Shown piece after piece: positions 1 to 12,763 of a DNA stretch of 64,000 nt. Origin of the DNA: Hedera helix (lineage: Eukaryota > Streptophyta > Magnoliopsida > Apiales > Araliaceae); contig OX359275.1 of the NCBI GenBank assembly GCA_947179155.2, positions 7,381,501 through 7,445,500 of the forward strand. Direction: 5' to 3'. The notes under the pieces were generated by a model. The model ran no database searches. It had not been told where the DNA came from and worked only from the letters and a program-made list of their open reading frames with translations. The translations under genes were made by a program, and so were the position numbers. Numbering within the stretch: position 1 is the stretch's first letter; the number at the start of each line of letters is the position of its first letter.

Positions 1-1417
1 TTAATAATATTAATAATGTGATAATGTATTATTAAATGGTTAAAGATTAATAAAATATTATTAAGGGATTAATAATATTAGAAGGATAATAGAATATTAT
101 TAAATGATTAATAATATTATAAGACTAATAGAATATTATTAATTGTTAATAATTTTAGATAAGAATGTGAACTATATTAAGTAATTAATATAGGTTTTAT
201 GTGATTTTAATATTATCAAGTAATGATAATATTTCCTAAGTGTTTAATATACCCTTAATTAATTAATTATGTGGTTAGGTATAACATGTATAGATGCTAT
301 CATATGAATGCGTATATGATACTAATTTGAAGATCAACTTGATTAAATGTTAGGTCTATCTAAAGAGAATTAAATTGAATTGGTTAGCAGTAGACCACGC
401 ACAAGGCAAGTTTCTTCTTAACTCTAACTTGTATTTATTGTTGCAAGTATTCTTCAACCTTATTTACATTAAGCAATTCAATTATTGTTGAGCAAGTATC
501 TAGACTCGTAGTTATTTGACAGACCTTTGAGTGAATTAATTATTGAAAATTACTTCACATCATTATTGTATTGTATTCGCACATAGTGCGTTTGCAAATG
601 TTATAGTTCAGTAATTTACGAACTGTTTAAGAATGTCTAAGCTAATTGTTTCGGCTAGACAAATGCATGTTTAAATTCATCTAATTGAATATTTTAAAAA
701 CTTATCCAAACCATTGACTGGTGCGGATTCTTATAGTAAGACTAAGAAATAACAACCCTAGTTAAAGGGGATTTTTATATTATCGGGTAACCAAATTTGC
801 GCAAGAAAACTAAATGTTATGCATATACATAGGACATGAGAGGACTGATCCCCTCAAGTGTCCTGTTATTTTTAACAAGGTGTCAGACATTGTATGTCTG
901 TTCTACCTTAGTAGCAGTTCACGGTCATTAAAGACCACTCAGCAGTAAAGAGTCAATCCATTCTTATATTGAACATTGATTATTGATATCTTTCACAATT
1001 GTTATTGTTGAAAACCTTGAAGTTATTTCCCTTCATCATGATATATCTTATGTTGTTGTTTATAAACTTGCTGAGTCATTTAGTTGCTCATTCTTGCTAT
1101 ATCATGACTATATTTCAGCTAAGCCTGAATGCTCTAAATCAGACAAAGGCAAGGGGAAAGCGAATGCGTAGATTAGTAGATGAATGCTAGTTTTAAATTA
1201 CTGTTATGTAATTACTTTGTAAATCTTTTGTATTTTCCTTAAGATATGTAATGTTACGATTAAGGTTAATAGACCTTGGGAAGTGTAGCCCTTTGATAAG
1301 AAACCTTTTGTATTATTCCGCGTAGTTTGAATACAATTTATGTATTTCATTGTTGTTAAGTATTGTACAGTGAAAACCAAACCTGAGGTTAAATAACCCG
1401 AATTTGGGGTAGTCACA
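1..1417 (+). mobile_element. 3' part of a long gypsy-type LTR (family A), cut by the window edge
   Basis: The segment ends in an LTR-like terminus (gaatttggggtagtcaca), the same kind of end as the LTR at 3050-7881, and shares blocks with it in the same order, for example the part around 345-410 with 7025-7085. It carries the block ctgag..ctcattcttgc..tttcag (1067-1119) found near the 3' end of every related LTR here. The small ORFs inside (983-1190) lie in this conserved block and look fortuitous. The 5' end is outside the window, so a target-site duplication cannot be tested. I infer a chromovirus (Tekay/Del-like) LTR from its resemblance to the LTR of the element at 53789-64000. Confidence 0.7.
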
Positions 1418-2029
1418 TGTACCCTATGTGTATACATAACCTTTAGACATCTTGTGCAATGGTCGATTTTCTAAATATAATCCCCTTATTAGGGTTGTTC
1501 GTTCTCAATATTACTACAAGAATATGCATCAACCAATGGTTTGAATATGCTTTTAAGAATATTCAAGTTAATGAATTTATACATGCATTATCTAGCCGAA
1601 ACAATTAGCTTAGACATTATTCAATAAACAATTGATGAATCATACACTATGTGTGAATTTATAAACATTGATGTTGATTAACTTTTAATAATTAAACTAC
1701 TTACAGCTTTTAAAAATAATTATAAGTTTAGGTATAGGGAACTTGCCTCAATAGTTGTCTAAGGCTAACCAACACAATTTAATTTTCTTTAAAAGGAGCC
1801 AACATTAATAAAGTTGATCTTTCAATTAGTAAAACATATAGTTCATACTAATAAACTTTGTAAATATTAATTTACTAACATTTAATCGCATAAATAAATA
1901 CTTAATAATACATTAAACACTTAAAAATATTATACTCACTTGAGAATATTTTAATCACATAAAACCAATATTAATCATTTAATATTGTTGAAACCCTTAT
2001 CTAATATTATTAATCAAATAATAATATTT

Positions 2030-2460
2030 AAGCTCTTTACTAAAATTATTAATCATTTAATAATATTTAATAATATTATTAATTATTTAATAATATTTTA
2101 TTCATTTACTAATATTATTATTTATTTAATAATATTTTATTAATTTTTTAATATTATTAATCATTTAATAATATTTTATTAATTTTTTAATATTATTAAT
2201 TATTTAATAATATTTTATTCATCCATTAATATTATTATTTATTTTCTAATATTATTAATTATTTTCTAATATTTTATTTATTTATTATTATTATTATTTA
2301 TTTATTATTATTTTATTATTTTTTTAATATTATTAATTTTTTAATAATATTTTATTCAATTTTTAATATTATTAATCATTTGTTAATATTTTATACCATT
2401 ACTAATATTATTATTCATTTAATAATATTTTAATTATTTAATTTTTTTTTCAATATTAAT
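2030..2460. repeat. AT-only low-complexity repeat (TTAATAATATT-type)
   Basis: Degenerate repetition of taatattatta and atttaataatatttta blocks, spaced about 35 to 50 bases apart. The reverse complement of the same composition appears at 1-240, as expected from the inverted LTR pair. No coding potential. Confidence 0.75.
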
Positions 2461-2945
2461 ATTATATTAAATTCAATTTTTTGCCCCATTTCATTCTCAT
2501 AAGATTCGATTTGACCCTTTTTCTATGGCTCGACCTGACTCGAAAATAAATAAATACAAATTTAAATTTCCTGAACCGACGCTGCAGCTCCTTGTTTATA
2601 ACTACCAGCCAGCGCTACAGCGCCCACTATTAGAAACCTAATTTGATCTTTTTTTTTTAATTTTTCACTTTGAACAACTTTGGTTCCAACTTGTATAAAA
2701 TATTCAATACATGTCCAAATGACTTGATCACATTTTCAAAATCATTTTTGACACAAAAATTAGGATTGATCAACTAGGGTTTCAAAATTGATATGTTTTA
2801 ACCACAAAGGCCATAACTTGCACATTTCTTCACATTTTTCAAAGATTCAAGTTGTGTTATTCTTATAACTCCTAAATCTATCCTTCAAGCCATAGAACTC
2901 ATAAAAATAACACCCGCAACTCATTTTACAATCCATTAAACCACA

Positions 2946-2950
2946 TAATA
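2946..2950. repeat. Left target-site duplication (taata)
   Basis: taata directly precedes the terminal TGTGAC at 2951 and recurs directly after the terminal GTCACA that ends at 7881 (7882-7886). A 5-bp duplication is typical of gypsy-type integration. Confidence 0.8.
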
Positions 2951-3036
2951 TGTGACAACCCGTGTATTTATGAGGTTATATATAAACCGTGTATGGGTGT
3001 GTTTTGTAATTGTGATTCCGAGGACGGAATCTTTAT

Positions 3037-3049
3037 AAGGAGGGAAGAA
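3037..3049 (+). promoter_or_regulatory. Polypurine tract, second-strand primer of the 2951-7881 element
   Basis: aaggagggaagaa lies directly 5' of the LTR start TGTGACAATCC at 3050. In LTR retrotransposons such a purine run primes plus-strand DNA synthesis. The chromovirus has a matching aaggaggggagg in the same place (complement of 33541-33552). Confidence 0.7.
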
Positions 3050-6000
3050 TGTGACAATCCAAAATTTTGAATATATTTTATAAGAATTTAATATATATAA
3101 AATTCTTTTTATAAGACGAAACGGGTCAAATGAATAAAATATATATTTAATTTGGAATATGTGATATCTGTGGTGGATAAAATTTGTATATATTTAAATG
3201 TGAAATATATACAATTATTTTAAAAGAAAATTTAATAGTTAATTAAAACTATTAATTAATTAATTGGAATTAGTTATGAAATTGTATTATGTTATGAAAA
3301 ATATGGTTATGTGTATTATATACACACCTATATTTGAAAAATTGGGAATTTATAGTTAAATAAACTATTGAATTCATTGATTTGAATTAACCAAGGAAAT
3401 GAAATATGAGAGCCAAGAAAAAATTAATAAATCAATATTAACTAATTGGTATTGAGTTAAGATTATAATATAAATTAGTATAATTTGGAAGCCTCGAATG
3501 GCAATGGAGTCTTTATGAATTAAATTTCATAAAAGTGTAATTTATTAATTTAAATAAAATAGTGAATTAATGAATATATATTATATTATGCCAAACAGAA
3601 ATAAATTAAATATGAAATGAGTGAAGTAATTCATTAATCTTTATTAATGAATGAATATGTTAACTTTAATTAATTGAATAAAGAAAGTTATTTTCTTTTA
3701 TTTAGTTAATGTTGAGGATTATGTTACACTAATTAAAAATGTAACATAAATAAGAGTATAATATTTAATATTATATAAAATTGAGGTGAATTAAATATTA
3801 TGAATGGTTCAATACATAAAATGTGTAATTAGAACCAAATGTGTAAATTTAATTCATAATTTGAATTGTGATTTAATTGTTAATGTATTTAATATCATAT
3901 TAAGTGAATGTGAATCGAAAATATGGAATAAGGGAACAATATTTATTAAATAAATATTGGATGTTTAAAATTAGTAAATTGAAATAATATTTAATTTACG
4001 GTTAAAGATATTAAATTAGTATATGTAATATTTTAAATTGCATGAAACAATTTACGATGAGAAAATTTTTTGTGTGGTATATTTTGTGTCAGAATAAGGA
4101 AGACTGAAGATATTGGGATGTACTCATCAAATAAATAGACAGAAAAAGAAAGCCAATATGGTTTAAATTAAAGTAAAATGTGAGTACAATGTTTTGTAAT
4201 GGTTACATGTGTAATCAAATAAACTGATTAAAATTGAGGAACAAAAAATAAAATAAAATAAAATAAAATTGAAGACCTTGTGAGTTAATTCTTATCAATG
4301 AATTTCATGGGTGGTGGGCTAAATTGAGTTATTTGATTTAATAACTTAATGATGGGTCTTTAAAGGCTAGATTAATATATTAACTAAATAAATAATATAA
4401 TCAATGGATGTAAGTGGTGCTATTTTATTTTATTGTGGACTCAAAATGAGTAATGAATATTTTGGGTTATGAATTAAGGTTCCTTTAATTTAAAAAGAAC
4501 TTAGTGGGATGTATTATCAAACTTAATTAAGCCAGGTTAATATTTTAAACTAGGCTTAAGATCCTAATTTAATTAAAGCATTTCGGGTCAGCCATTTCTC
4601 TTCTTGTCTAATTCGGTAGCTACAATTGGCTGACCCAATGCTCCATTTTGTAGCCCAAGGGATGTTTTATTTCAAATTATGTTTATAGCTTTGTGGATCA
4701 AGAAACCAGTCGCCCAATAGCTTTATTTCCAGCCATTTTCAGACGCCCTTTTTGGGCTGGAACAAGTTGTATTTTCAGTAGCCCAGGTTATAGCTTTAGG
4801 TGGCATAGTTGTGTTACCAGGTGACTCTGATAATGGGACAAAGTAGGGAACAAGGGCACGTAATGTGCAGATAGAAGTGAACAAGGATGAGCATCGTGTC
4901 AGCCGGCTGGGCAGGAAAGGAGTAGAGCCAACTTGTAGGGGCCAAACTAGGACGGTTGTAACTGGTATAGAGAGGGAGCATTTCACTCTCTTTTTAATTG
5001 TTAGAACCTTGTCATTTTCGGCAGTTTCATAGTAGAGAAAGGAGAGAGAGAGAGAGAGTTTTCGGCAATAAAAATAAGGAGGAAGAAGATTTCAGCCTTT
5101 GCAAAAAGTTGAAATCCTTGTTCCATTTTTTTTTTCTAATTGTAAACCAAAAAGTTCAAGTAAGTTATCCTAAGAGAAATTTTGAGAGAGAAGAGGAAAA
5201 AATGAGGAGCTCAATAAACTGAAGAGGTAGAGCAGCAGTCTTAGCAAAGCCTCACAACAACCCAAGCAAAGAGAGTCACCAAGCATTAAGGTATATAAAT
5301 GTTTCTATTAATCTCGTAAGCAACTTGGTGTTCATGGTTTGTTTCGGTTTTTGTTGTGGGAGTTTGTTAGTAATGTTAGAGATCATGATAGATCTAGGAG
5401 TATAAGGATGGAATTATAAGGGAGTTATGAGAATAGTTATGGGTTGACATTATCATTTCGTTACCAAGAAAGGATTTATTAAGTTTGTATTTAAAATGGG
5501 TTTGTTAAATTCAAAATGTCAAGCTATATTATGGGCGTGATTCTGTAGAGAAGATTCTCATAAATCTAACAAGCTAAAAAAAAATTCGTTATTTTGTTGA
5601 AAAACGGAGGAGAATGAGAAAAGAAAACTTCGCCGAAAAATATTCTCGGATGCTTGTTTCAACGTGAAATGTCTAACGGATTTTGAAACTAATTATATGT
5701 ATGGACACCTGAGAATGGGTAAATGATTTCTGGGCAGAAAACAATGAAATAGTCGCCGGAAAAATCTGCACAGTCGCCGGAGAAGATGGTCGGATTTTGC
5801 CGCCGGCGAACTTTTTCGGCAGAGCCCGTTTATCTATGTTAGAAGCATAATTTGAAGAAACTTTGTACTAGAAAGTTGTAGAGAATTAAATTTCATGTGA
5901 AATGGACATAAAATTCATCATTTTCGGATAAACGGGCTAATTATTATGATTTTCGGAAGTTTCAACATATTTAAAATTATAATTTAATTATAGAAAAATT

Positions 6001-7881
6001 ATTTGTTTTCTGACAATTATTTTACAGTAGTGTTATGATATTATTTCTGATTTACTGAAAATTTTTGGTTAATTATTGGAGAGCTTAGATATTTATTGTA
6101 TTTTTATGGTTACTTAAAAATAGTGAAAATTCATAGAAAATTCTATGAATGTTTGAAAATTATGAAAATTGATGAAAAATCTTATATTAATACAAGATAA
6201 ATATTGATAGTGTTTGGAGAATATAATAAATATTTAGGATTAATATTTAAATGTTTTAAATATTAATCTAGTTAGTTTAATATTATATTTTCCAAATTTA
6301 TGATTAAATTAATTATTTATTATTTAATAAATATTAAATAATAAACAATAATGATTAATTAATTAATTATTATTTAATTACTATTAAATAATAATTAAAG
6401 ACAACTAAGATTGATTATTTAATTATTTATTATTTGATTAACTTTAAATAATAAATAAATCCAGTTAGTTATTATTTATTATTAAATAATAACTAATGAT
6501 ATTTGATTATTTACTATATAATTTTATTATTTATTATTTAATTAACTTTAAATAATAAATGAATCTAGTTAGTTAGTTATTATTTATTATTAAATAATAA
6601 CTAAGGATATTTGATTATGTATAATATAATATAATTATTTATTATTTGATTAACTTTAAATAATAAATAAATCTAGTAAGTTATTATTTATTATTAAATA
6701 ATAACTAAAGGTAGTTAATTACTTACTATTTAATTAATGTTAAATAGTAATTAAATAAAATTAGATTTAATGAAATAAAGAAAATATCTTTTAACTCATT
6801 TGTTTAAACAATTATAATAAATTTTTTAATAGTTTAATAAGTGTTTAACACTTGAGAAAATTGATATAAATTAATTAAATTATTAACCTAAGATTGATTA
6901 ATTGTTTTATAGGTTAATGATAGTATATTAAATTATTTGTTATGTAATTTTTATTTGCTAGATAAATAGCATAATTGAGCGCATAATTGTACAATTTTAC
7001 GTAGTGCTAATTGATAGACCAATGTTGTTAATATTAGGTCATTCAAAGAGAGTTATTTAAAGCTAGTTAGCTGTAGATTGACTATCAGGCAAATTCCCTA
7101 AACCCTACTCAATTTATATTCGAACAGGATATATTATTTTATTGAGCAAGTTTCCTTCACTTGTGCACACTTTATTATTCCGTGCAAGTATTTTGACTGC
7201 AAGTTCTTTAACCTTAAACTCATTATTTGAGTAAGTTCCTAACTTTGGCTTGAATTATCATTTTCAAGCATGCTTGTGGTTTAATTATTGTCTATTATTC
7301 TACTTCAATAATATTTATTGTTAATCGCACTTGGTGCAAATTGCATATGTTCATCGGGTATGAAAGACTGATCACCTTGATTACCAAAGTATTTATTCAT
7401 GGTCATTGTTGGCCCCTCGGTGTTATTGATTTAGTTATTCAATTATTTATCGTTCTTTCTCAATTATTATATATTGTTGAAAATTCGAAAGCCTATTCCT
7501 TTTCAATCATGATATATCTTTCATGTATTTAAACTTGTTGAGCAAAATAGTTGTTCACTCTTGCTATATCATGACAATATTTCAGTTAAGCTCGAATGCT
7601 TCAAAAAAGGACAAAGACAAGATGAGAAATTCAAGAGTAGATTATCAGGCGATATTATCTGCTATGTTATATAATGTGGTTTGACTATGTAAACCTTTTT
7701 AGTCATTAAATGTATGTATTAAGTTAAGGTTAATAGATCCTTGAGGAAATTGTTGTGGAATCATTTGGAATAAACAATGTGTGTTTATATTTTCCGCGTT
7801 AATTGTATAGATTGTAAGAAGATGACATATCATGACGTACCAAGTCCAAGGTTCAAGGTACCCGGATTTGGGGTCGTCACA
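3050..7881 (+). mobile_element. 3' LTR of family A (4.83 kb)
   Basis: The LTR begins TGTGACAATCC after the polypurine tract and ends GGGGTCGTCACA. It holds a GA-rich stretch near 5039-5060, of the kind that recurs after the presumed promoter in other LTRs of this window, an AT-rich tandem repeat (6425-6755), and the conserved ttgagc..ttcactcttgc..ttcag block (7533-7585). Small ORFs such as 4998-5222 have repeat-like composition and no family match, so I do not call genes. Confidence 0.75.
6425..6755. repeat. Tandem repeat inside the LTR, about three units of ~115 bp
   Basis: Each unit has ttatttgattaactttaaa followed by the palindromic ttatttattattaaataa and a gatatttgatta block. Units start near 6425, 6530 and 6640, with a degenerate partial copy after about 6720. 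The composition is almost only A and T. Confidence 0.65.
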
Positions 7882-9205
7882 TAATAAGCTAGGGTTTTTA
7901 CCGGTAACATGCTTTCATGCATTTCCTTCTATCAATTTACATACCAAACATGTTAACACACATATTAAACTTATTAAACGATGATTTTACATATATCGCA
8001 TAGCTCTACTATTATAAAGCATCAAAATATATTTTGAACCATTAAAAAATATATTTTGACCATTAAAACCATTTATCATACATATTGATACCTATATACA
8101 CATAGATCACATATACCTCCATCAAAAATCATCCTTTATACCTTCGAACCCTTCATAGTTTCACAATACACAAATTTCTCCCACAACCAACTATGGTAAA
8201 GACATATATAATAAATATTAATTGTAAAAGTAAAAGATTAAGGTGCAGAGAACTTTTAAACCATAGGGCTTTGGTTGCTCTCTTCCCTTTTCTTCCAAAG
8301 TAGGTTGTAAAACTAGATGATAGCCACCAAAGCTCCTTTGTAGAAATTCTAACTCTCAAACCTTCCTTCAACACTTAGTAAATTCAGTAAATTCTCTCAA
8401 TAATACTCTTTCTTTTCTCTCTAGGAACTTAGTAAAATAAAGCAAACAAACTCTAGCTCCTACTTACTTCTCTTCTATTTATAGAAGACTACAACCTATA
8501 CTTACAATGAATGTAAGTAGGAAAAATCACCAATCTTTGCAAAGCTATCCTAGATCCTTAATTTAAGGGACTTGACCAAGTTGAATGACCCATAGAATGA
8601 CTTCTATCAAGCTATCTTACAAACAATAGGTTGAGTAACATTTAAGCAAGACAAATGCAATAATTCACCCCCAAAGTGGGCCCCCTAGAGCTGTCGACCA
8701 ACTCCCATTTTTTCCTCCATTTTTGAGTTATTTTTATAGCAAATATATACATATATACACCCATATATATATAGACCAACACTAATTTGAGCTCTTCTTG
8801 GGCTTAGAAATTAATTCTATTGGGCCAATTCATTTAATTCTTTTGGGCTTATTTAATTGCTTTCATTATGCTAACCTTAACTAACTCATGATACTTGAAA
8901 TTAAAATAAGCATTGGGTTAGTTTAATTATAATATGGATTCATTACATGGACTACCTATTACATTAAATCCATGGACTACTAAATTAATTTTCTTGGACT
9001 TTAATTAATAAATTCATTAATTAAAACTCATAATCCAATTAGACTTGTCCTATTAAAGTCAATTGGGCTACTAGATTAACTAGTTTACCTTTATTTCAAT
9101 ACTTAATTTTTTCTTTAATTAATTAATTATCTTTCCTTGAGACACTTTAATAAATGAACGAATACACTAATATATTAATATATTCATTCAATCACATAAA
9201 AACAA
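7882..9205 (-). mobile_element. 5' half of the - strand LTR X
   Basis: This continues the LTR of 1418-2950 across the taata insertion site. In - orientation it holds a TATA box (8475-8483), a purine-rich leader and the ORF-like stretch at 8153-8374, which looks like untranslated LTR sequence and is not convincing coding DNA. The right end is estimated at 9205, where sequence matching the H LTR begins (compare 50955). Confidence 0.5.
8475..8483 (-). promoter_or_regulatory. TATA box (TATAAATAG) of LTR X
   Basis: The reverse complement reads ctTATAAATAG-like within a TCTATAAATAGAAG context, followed on the - strand by a purine-rich leader. The same TATAAATAG is found in the chromovirus LTRs (32386-32394, 38786-38794) and in the solo LTR at 10704-10712. 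Confidence 0.6.
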
Positions 9206-9549
9206 TTGTAGAGTACATAAAGATTATCTTTGAGCTGAAAAATCGTAGAGCCCGACCACCATGGAACTTTACGATTAGTAGAATCATAAGTATAATAACT
9301 TTGACATAAAATACTAATGGGAAGATCTGAAAAGTGAAGAATCTAAGATGTGTGTTGATCAGTCTAAGGTTGAAATGAAGATCAAAACATGGTGTATCTA
9401 ACGACTAGTTTGAATAAGCAACAATGACCACATAGTTTCCTATTCAACACACTGATGTGACAACCTGATTGAAAGAAAGTTGACACATTCATGATATGTC
9501 AACATCAGAGATCTACGATCGGAGCAATAAATGGACAAACGGTAGACTT
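9206..9549 (+). mobile_element. H' LTR fragment, piece 1
   Basis: Strong similarity to 50955-51292 (for example tttaacgactagtttga-type text, tggtgt, and gaagatctga). The pieces at 12541-12763, 14193-14320 and 15857-16051 continue the same alignment once the inserts are removed. The parent LTR is the one starting at 44350. Confidence 0.75.
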
Positions 9550-10315
9550 TTATGAAATATAAATTTAATTTTTTCATTATATATATATTTTTAAAACGGT
9601 AAGTGGATAAATTGACAAAAGTTAAAGTTAAAAAATATTTAGTGCAAATTTAATCTTGTCAGAGAATATTTTTTCTGTCAGACGGCGCCGAAATAACCAA
9701 ACATTAGTGGACCCCACTACAAAATATTATCGGTTATAGAAAATAACATAAGTTACATTTTTAAATAAAAATGATCAACGGTACTATCACTTTTAACTGT
9801 TAAAATATCGAGTGGTAAAAGAATAGTAGAACACAGTATTGCACAGTAACATATAGTATTGAACAGTAGCACACGGTATTGCACAGTATTTCATATTATT
9901 GAATTGATAAAGTGGTTATTGTAAAATATTGACTTCATTGAACCAATAATTGCCATATACACAATAATTCATATTATTGAACTGATAATTGTAACAGTAG
10001 TATATGTATAATAATTCACATTATTGAATCAATAATTGCCATTACACAGTAAAGTGTTTTTTCTTTTATTTTTTTTCCATTATTGTTATCACTATTATGA
10101 TGTTGATTTAACTGTTGTATTCCATTATTAGTTAGTATTTTTGCTTGTATTGTGAGTATCTAACTTAGAAAGTCAGTTATACTGTATTTACAATAATTTG
10201 TCATAATAATGAATTATTGTTGAATAATTGAATTGATAAAGTTATTTGTTTTATTATAATAAATTATATAAAGTTATTTACTTTATATAAATTATGTAAA
10301 GTAAATTATTTTATT

Positions 10316-10480
10316 ATGATATATTATATAAAGTTATTTGTTTTATATATAAAGTTAATTGATTTATATATAAAGTTCGTTGTTTTATATATAAAGTTAA
10401 TTAATTTAGATATAAAGTTAGTTGTTTTACATATAAAGTTAGCTATTTTACATATAAAGTTAATTGTTTTATTAAATGAA
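10316..10480. repeat. Short tandem repeat (atataaagtta units, ~26 bp)
   Basis: About six copies of a tatataaagttNNttgtttta unit in a row. The ORF over this stretch (10316-10504) is a by-product of the repeat, giving a YIKL-type periodic peptide. Confidence 0.75.
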
Positions 10481-10703
10481 TTGTATAGATTAAAGAAAAT
10501 CTAGAATGAATGGTATAGATTAAAGATAATGTAATAATTATAGAATTTTAAATGAACTGTATAGATTAAAGATGATCTTTAAATGAATGGTTTATATTAA
10601 AGAAATCTTAAAAGATAAAATGTGTGTTATGGATTAAACATTATCTTTAAATATACGGTTTGGATTAAATTAAGAAATATTGGATTATGATGAGATTTTT
10701 GGC

Positions 10704-10712
10704 TATAAATAG
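10704..10712 (+). promoter_or_regulatory. TATA box (TATAAATAG) of the solo LTR
   Basis: TATAAATAG sits in ggctataaatagaggcc. This is the same context as in the chromovirus LTRs and is followed by the same aacttaag and tttttcataaacttcctta text. Confidence 0.7.
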
Positions 10713-11199
10713 AGGCCTTAACTTAAGAATTTTTCATAAACTTCCTTACTTATTCTTTCTTTCACTCTCTAAATATTACTTTATGTAAGTTTCCTCTAAG
10801 TGTGCTTAAGCTATCATGTGTATTTGTAAAGATCTGTAAAAGTACAAGTATTGTTCAAGTAAGTCTTTTCATAATAGTTAGTCAAGTAACCACACACATT
10901 ACACGGTATTTATAAATATTCCTATAGGAGACTCTTCCTTTAGAAGATTTATTTTGAAAAAAATTCTTTTGAAGATTCTTTTGAAATAATATTTTCAAAA
11001 ACTATTTTGAAATTTATTATACTTTATTCTGTACACTACACAAAATTTTACTATCAAATCACTTTTGATGATTTCATACAAATTGGTATACACCGTGAAA
11101 TTTATATGTGATAGTTACTAATTAAATTATAAATATATAGGTTGATTAATTTCATTTAAAATAATATCTAGTCACGTGTTAAGGTAATGTATATCATTT

Positions 11200-11505
11200 T
11201 CTTTCATGCTGTTAAACCTTCTACAGTAAGGAATATTATTTTCTTTCATACTCTTAAACTTTATAAGGTAAGAGATATCATCTTCGATTATTCAAATCTA
11301 CTACGGTAAGAGATATCATTTTCTTTCATACTTTTAAACTTACTAAGATAAGGGATATCATCTTCTATTATTCAAATCTACTACGATAAGAGATATCATT
11401 TTCTTTCTTAACTGTAAAGGATATCATTTTTTTCATACTCTTAAACTTACTACGATAAGCGATATAATTTTTTTTTATACTCTTAAACTTACTCTGGTAA
11501 GTACT
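11200..11505. repeat. Degenerate repeat of ~60 bp around ggtaagagatatcatt
   Basis: Repeated blocks with a ctacggtaagagatatcat core and a ctttcatactcttaaactt spacer, at least five copies. The chromovirus LTR has fewer such blocks, so the array expanded or contracted between copies. Confidence 0.65.
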
Positions 11506-12540
11506 GTTTGGTAAAACTTCTTGAAATGATTATATGTTTCTTAATAGTTTGCGCTTTATTTAATATCATTTCATGTAAACCTTCTTATTTACTTGAAATT
11601 TTCTATTGAACGTTAACCGTTATTTTGAACTGTGGATCTTGAATATCATTCTTGAATTTGACTCCACATCATGTTGACAATTTGGATATTATTTGACTTT
11701 GGGCAAAGTAAAATTATAAACTTTCGATAGTTATTGTTTATTGTGTTATTCTATTTCTTCTTTTTATTATTATATCACTGTTATTTATTCTAATCATCAA
11801 GAATCAAGTTGTGAATATCTTTTATTTGAGTGCAAATATAATATAATTGGTGAATATATGTGGCCCAAGGCACAACAAATGATAGAATAAAGGCGATATA
11901 ATTGTTGTGTGTCTTTTAGGACACGTGGTGAATGTTCTTTTTGGCTTAGGGCACAGATGATAGGATAAATGCGATATAATTGTTGAGTTTCTTTTAGGAC
12001 GCATGGTGAATGTTCTCTTTAGCCTAGGGCAAAGAAGAACTGATGTTGATATGATCATGACCAATGGTGTTTTAGATGATAAAAGTTGATGATGCTTTTA
12101 TGAAAAAAGAGAAGCTAGTGGACATTATAGTTTACATGATTCTTCTAATGGATTGTTCATTTTGCTGTTATTATTGATGTAAAACATATTTTTTTATTAT
12201 ATTCAATCAAGAACTCAACTGTTAAATGCTAATGATAATTTACTCATTGTTATCTTAGTCATGATATTTCTTTATTGGGCTATTTGAGCTCACCTTTTCA
12301 TTTGTTTCATTCTTTAGGAAATGAGATAGTAGCTAGGTCTAACTGGGGGATGGAGTGAAGGTCCGAGTGATAGTTATAGTAGTCTTCACATGTTATAAAA
12401 TATTGCGGCAATAATAGTGAAAACTTAGTTGTGTATTATTAAGCTATGTATTATTGTACTATGTATTATTTTGTAATAGTTATCATGTATTTTTGGCATC
12501 TCAAATGGGGATATGTAGGCCCAGATTTAGGGGCGTCACA

Positions 12541-12763
12541 GACAATTTCTCAATGGGCAAATTCTCAAAAGAAATCTATAAACTGATTTCAGATTCAAAC
12601 GAAGAAAAAGGGGAGAAAGAAAAGAAAAAATGGTCGACCAACAAAAGATAAATTAGATCGAAGAAAGAGAAACGGTCAAAATGGAGAAAGGATCGGCCAA
12701 CACCTAAAAAGGAGTATAAAGAGATAAAGGTCGATCTATAGAAGATCGTAAAATGGATCGATC
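12541..12763 (+). mobile_element. H' LTR fragment, piece 2
   Basis: Matches 51293-51518 (attctcaaaagaaatctata and the purine-rich tract after it). It ends in cgatc, the left target duplication of the next insert. Confidence 0.75.

Larger units (their letters stand above)
1418..2950 (-). mobile_element. Inner part of a - strand LTR (X), related to family A
   Basis: The reverse complement of about 1430-1630 matches about 610-835, including a block around aattgtttcggctaga, so this is an inverted relative of the LTR at 1-1417. It continues on the far side of the insertion at 2951-7881, and the two halves join across the taata duplication. Its 3' end is missing where it meets 1417. From 2030 to 2460 it is almost pure A/T with short repeated blocks. 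A GC-rich island with gctgcagc and cagcgctacagcgc lies at 2577-2632. Confidence 0.6.
2951..7881 (+). mobile_element. Internally deleted gypsy-type LTR element: LTR stub, short 3' interior, full 3' LTR
   Basis: Both ends are LTR-like (tgtgacaacc at the start, ggggtcgtcaca at the end) and the whole is flanked by taata on each side. Only about 100 bases precede a second LTR start at 3050. They contain a polypurine tract (aaggagggaagaa) just before tgtgacaatcc and, upstream, a gattccgaggacgga stretch like the one found before the 3' LTR of the chromovirus at 33541-33570. So a few bases of 5' LTR, the last bases of the interior and one full 3' LTR remain. Primer site, gag and pol are gone. I infer recombination or deletion after insertion, because the TSD is intact. 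Confidence 0.75.
9550..12540 (+). mobile_element. Solo LTR, same family as the chromovirus at 29673-39940 (2.99 kb)
   Basis: It aligns to the chromovirus LTR over its length. Shared points are the ggcgccgaaataac block (near 9683), the promoter ggctataaatag (10701), repeated ggataagagatatcat-type blocks (11220-11500) and the end ccagatttaggggcgtcaca (12521-12540). Its first ~15 bases (tgtaagaccccga-like) are missing. The host reads gac|insert|gacaa, so a small deletion appears to have removed part of the left target copy as well. It is clearly older and more diverged than the two chromovirus LTRs. No interior is present. Confidence 0.8.

Noticed and set aside
4998..5222. 74-codon ORF after a GA repeat, possible small gene
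   Set aside because: It is in the leader-like part of an LTR, with purine-driven composition and no family match.
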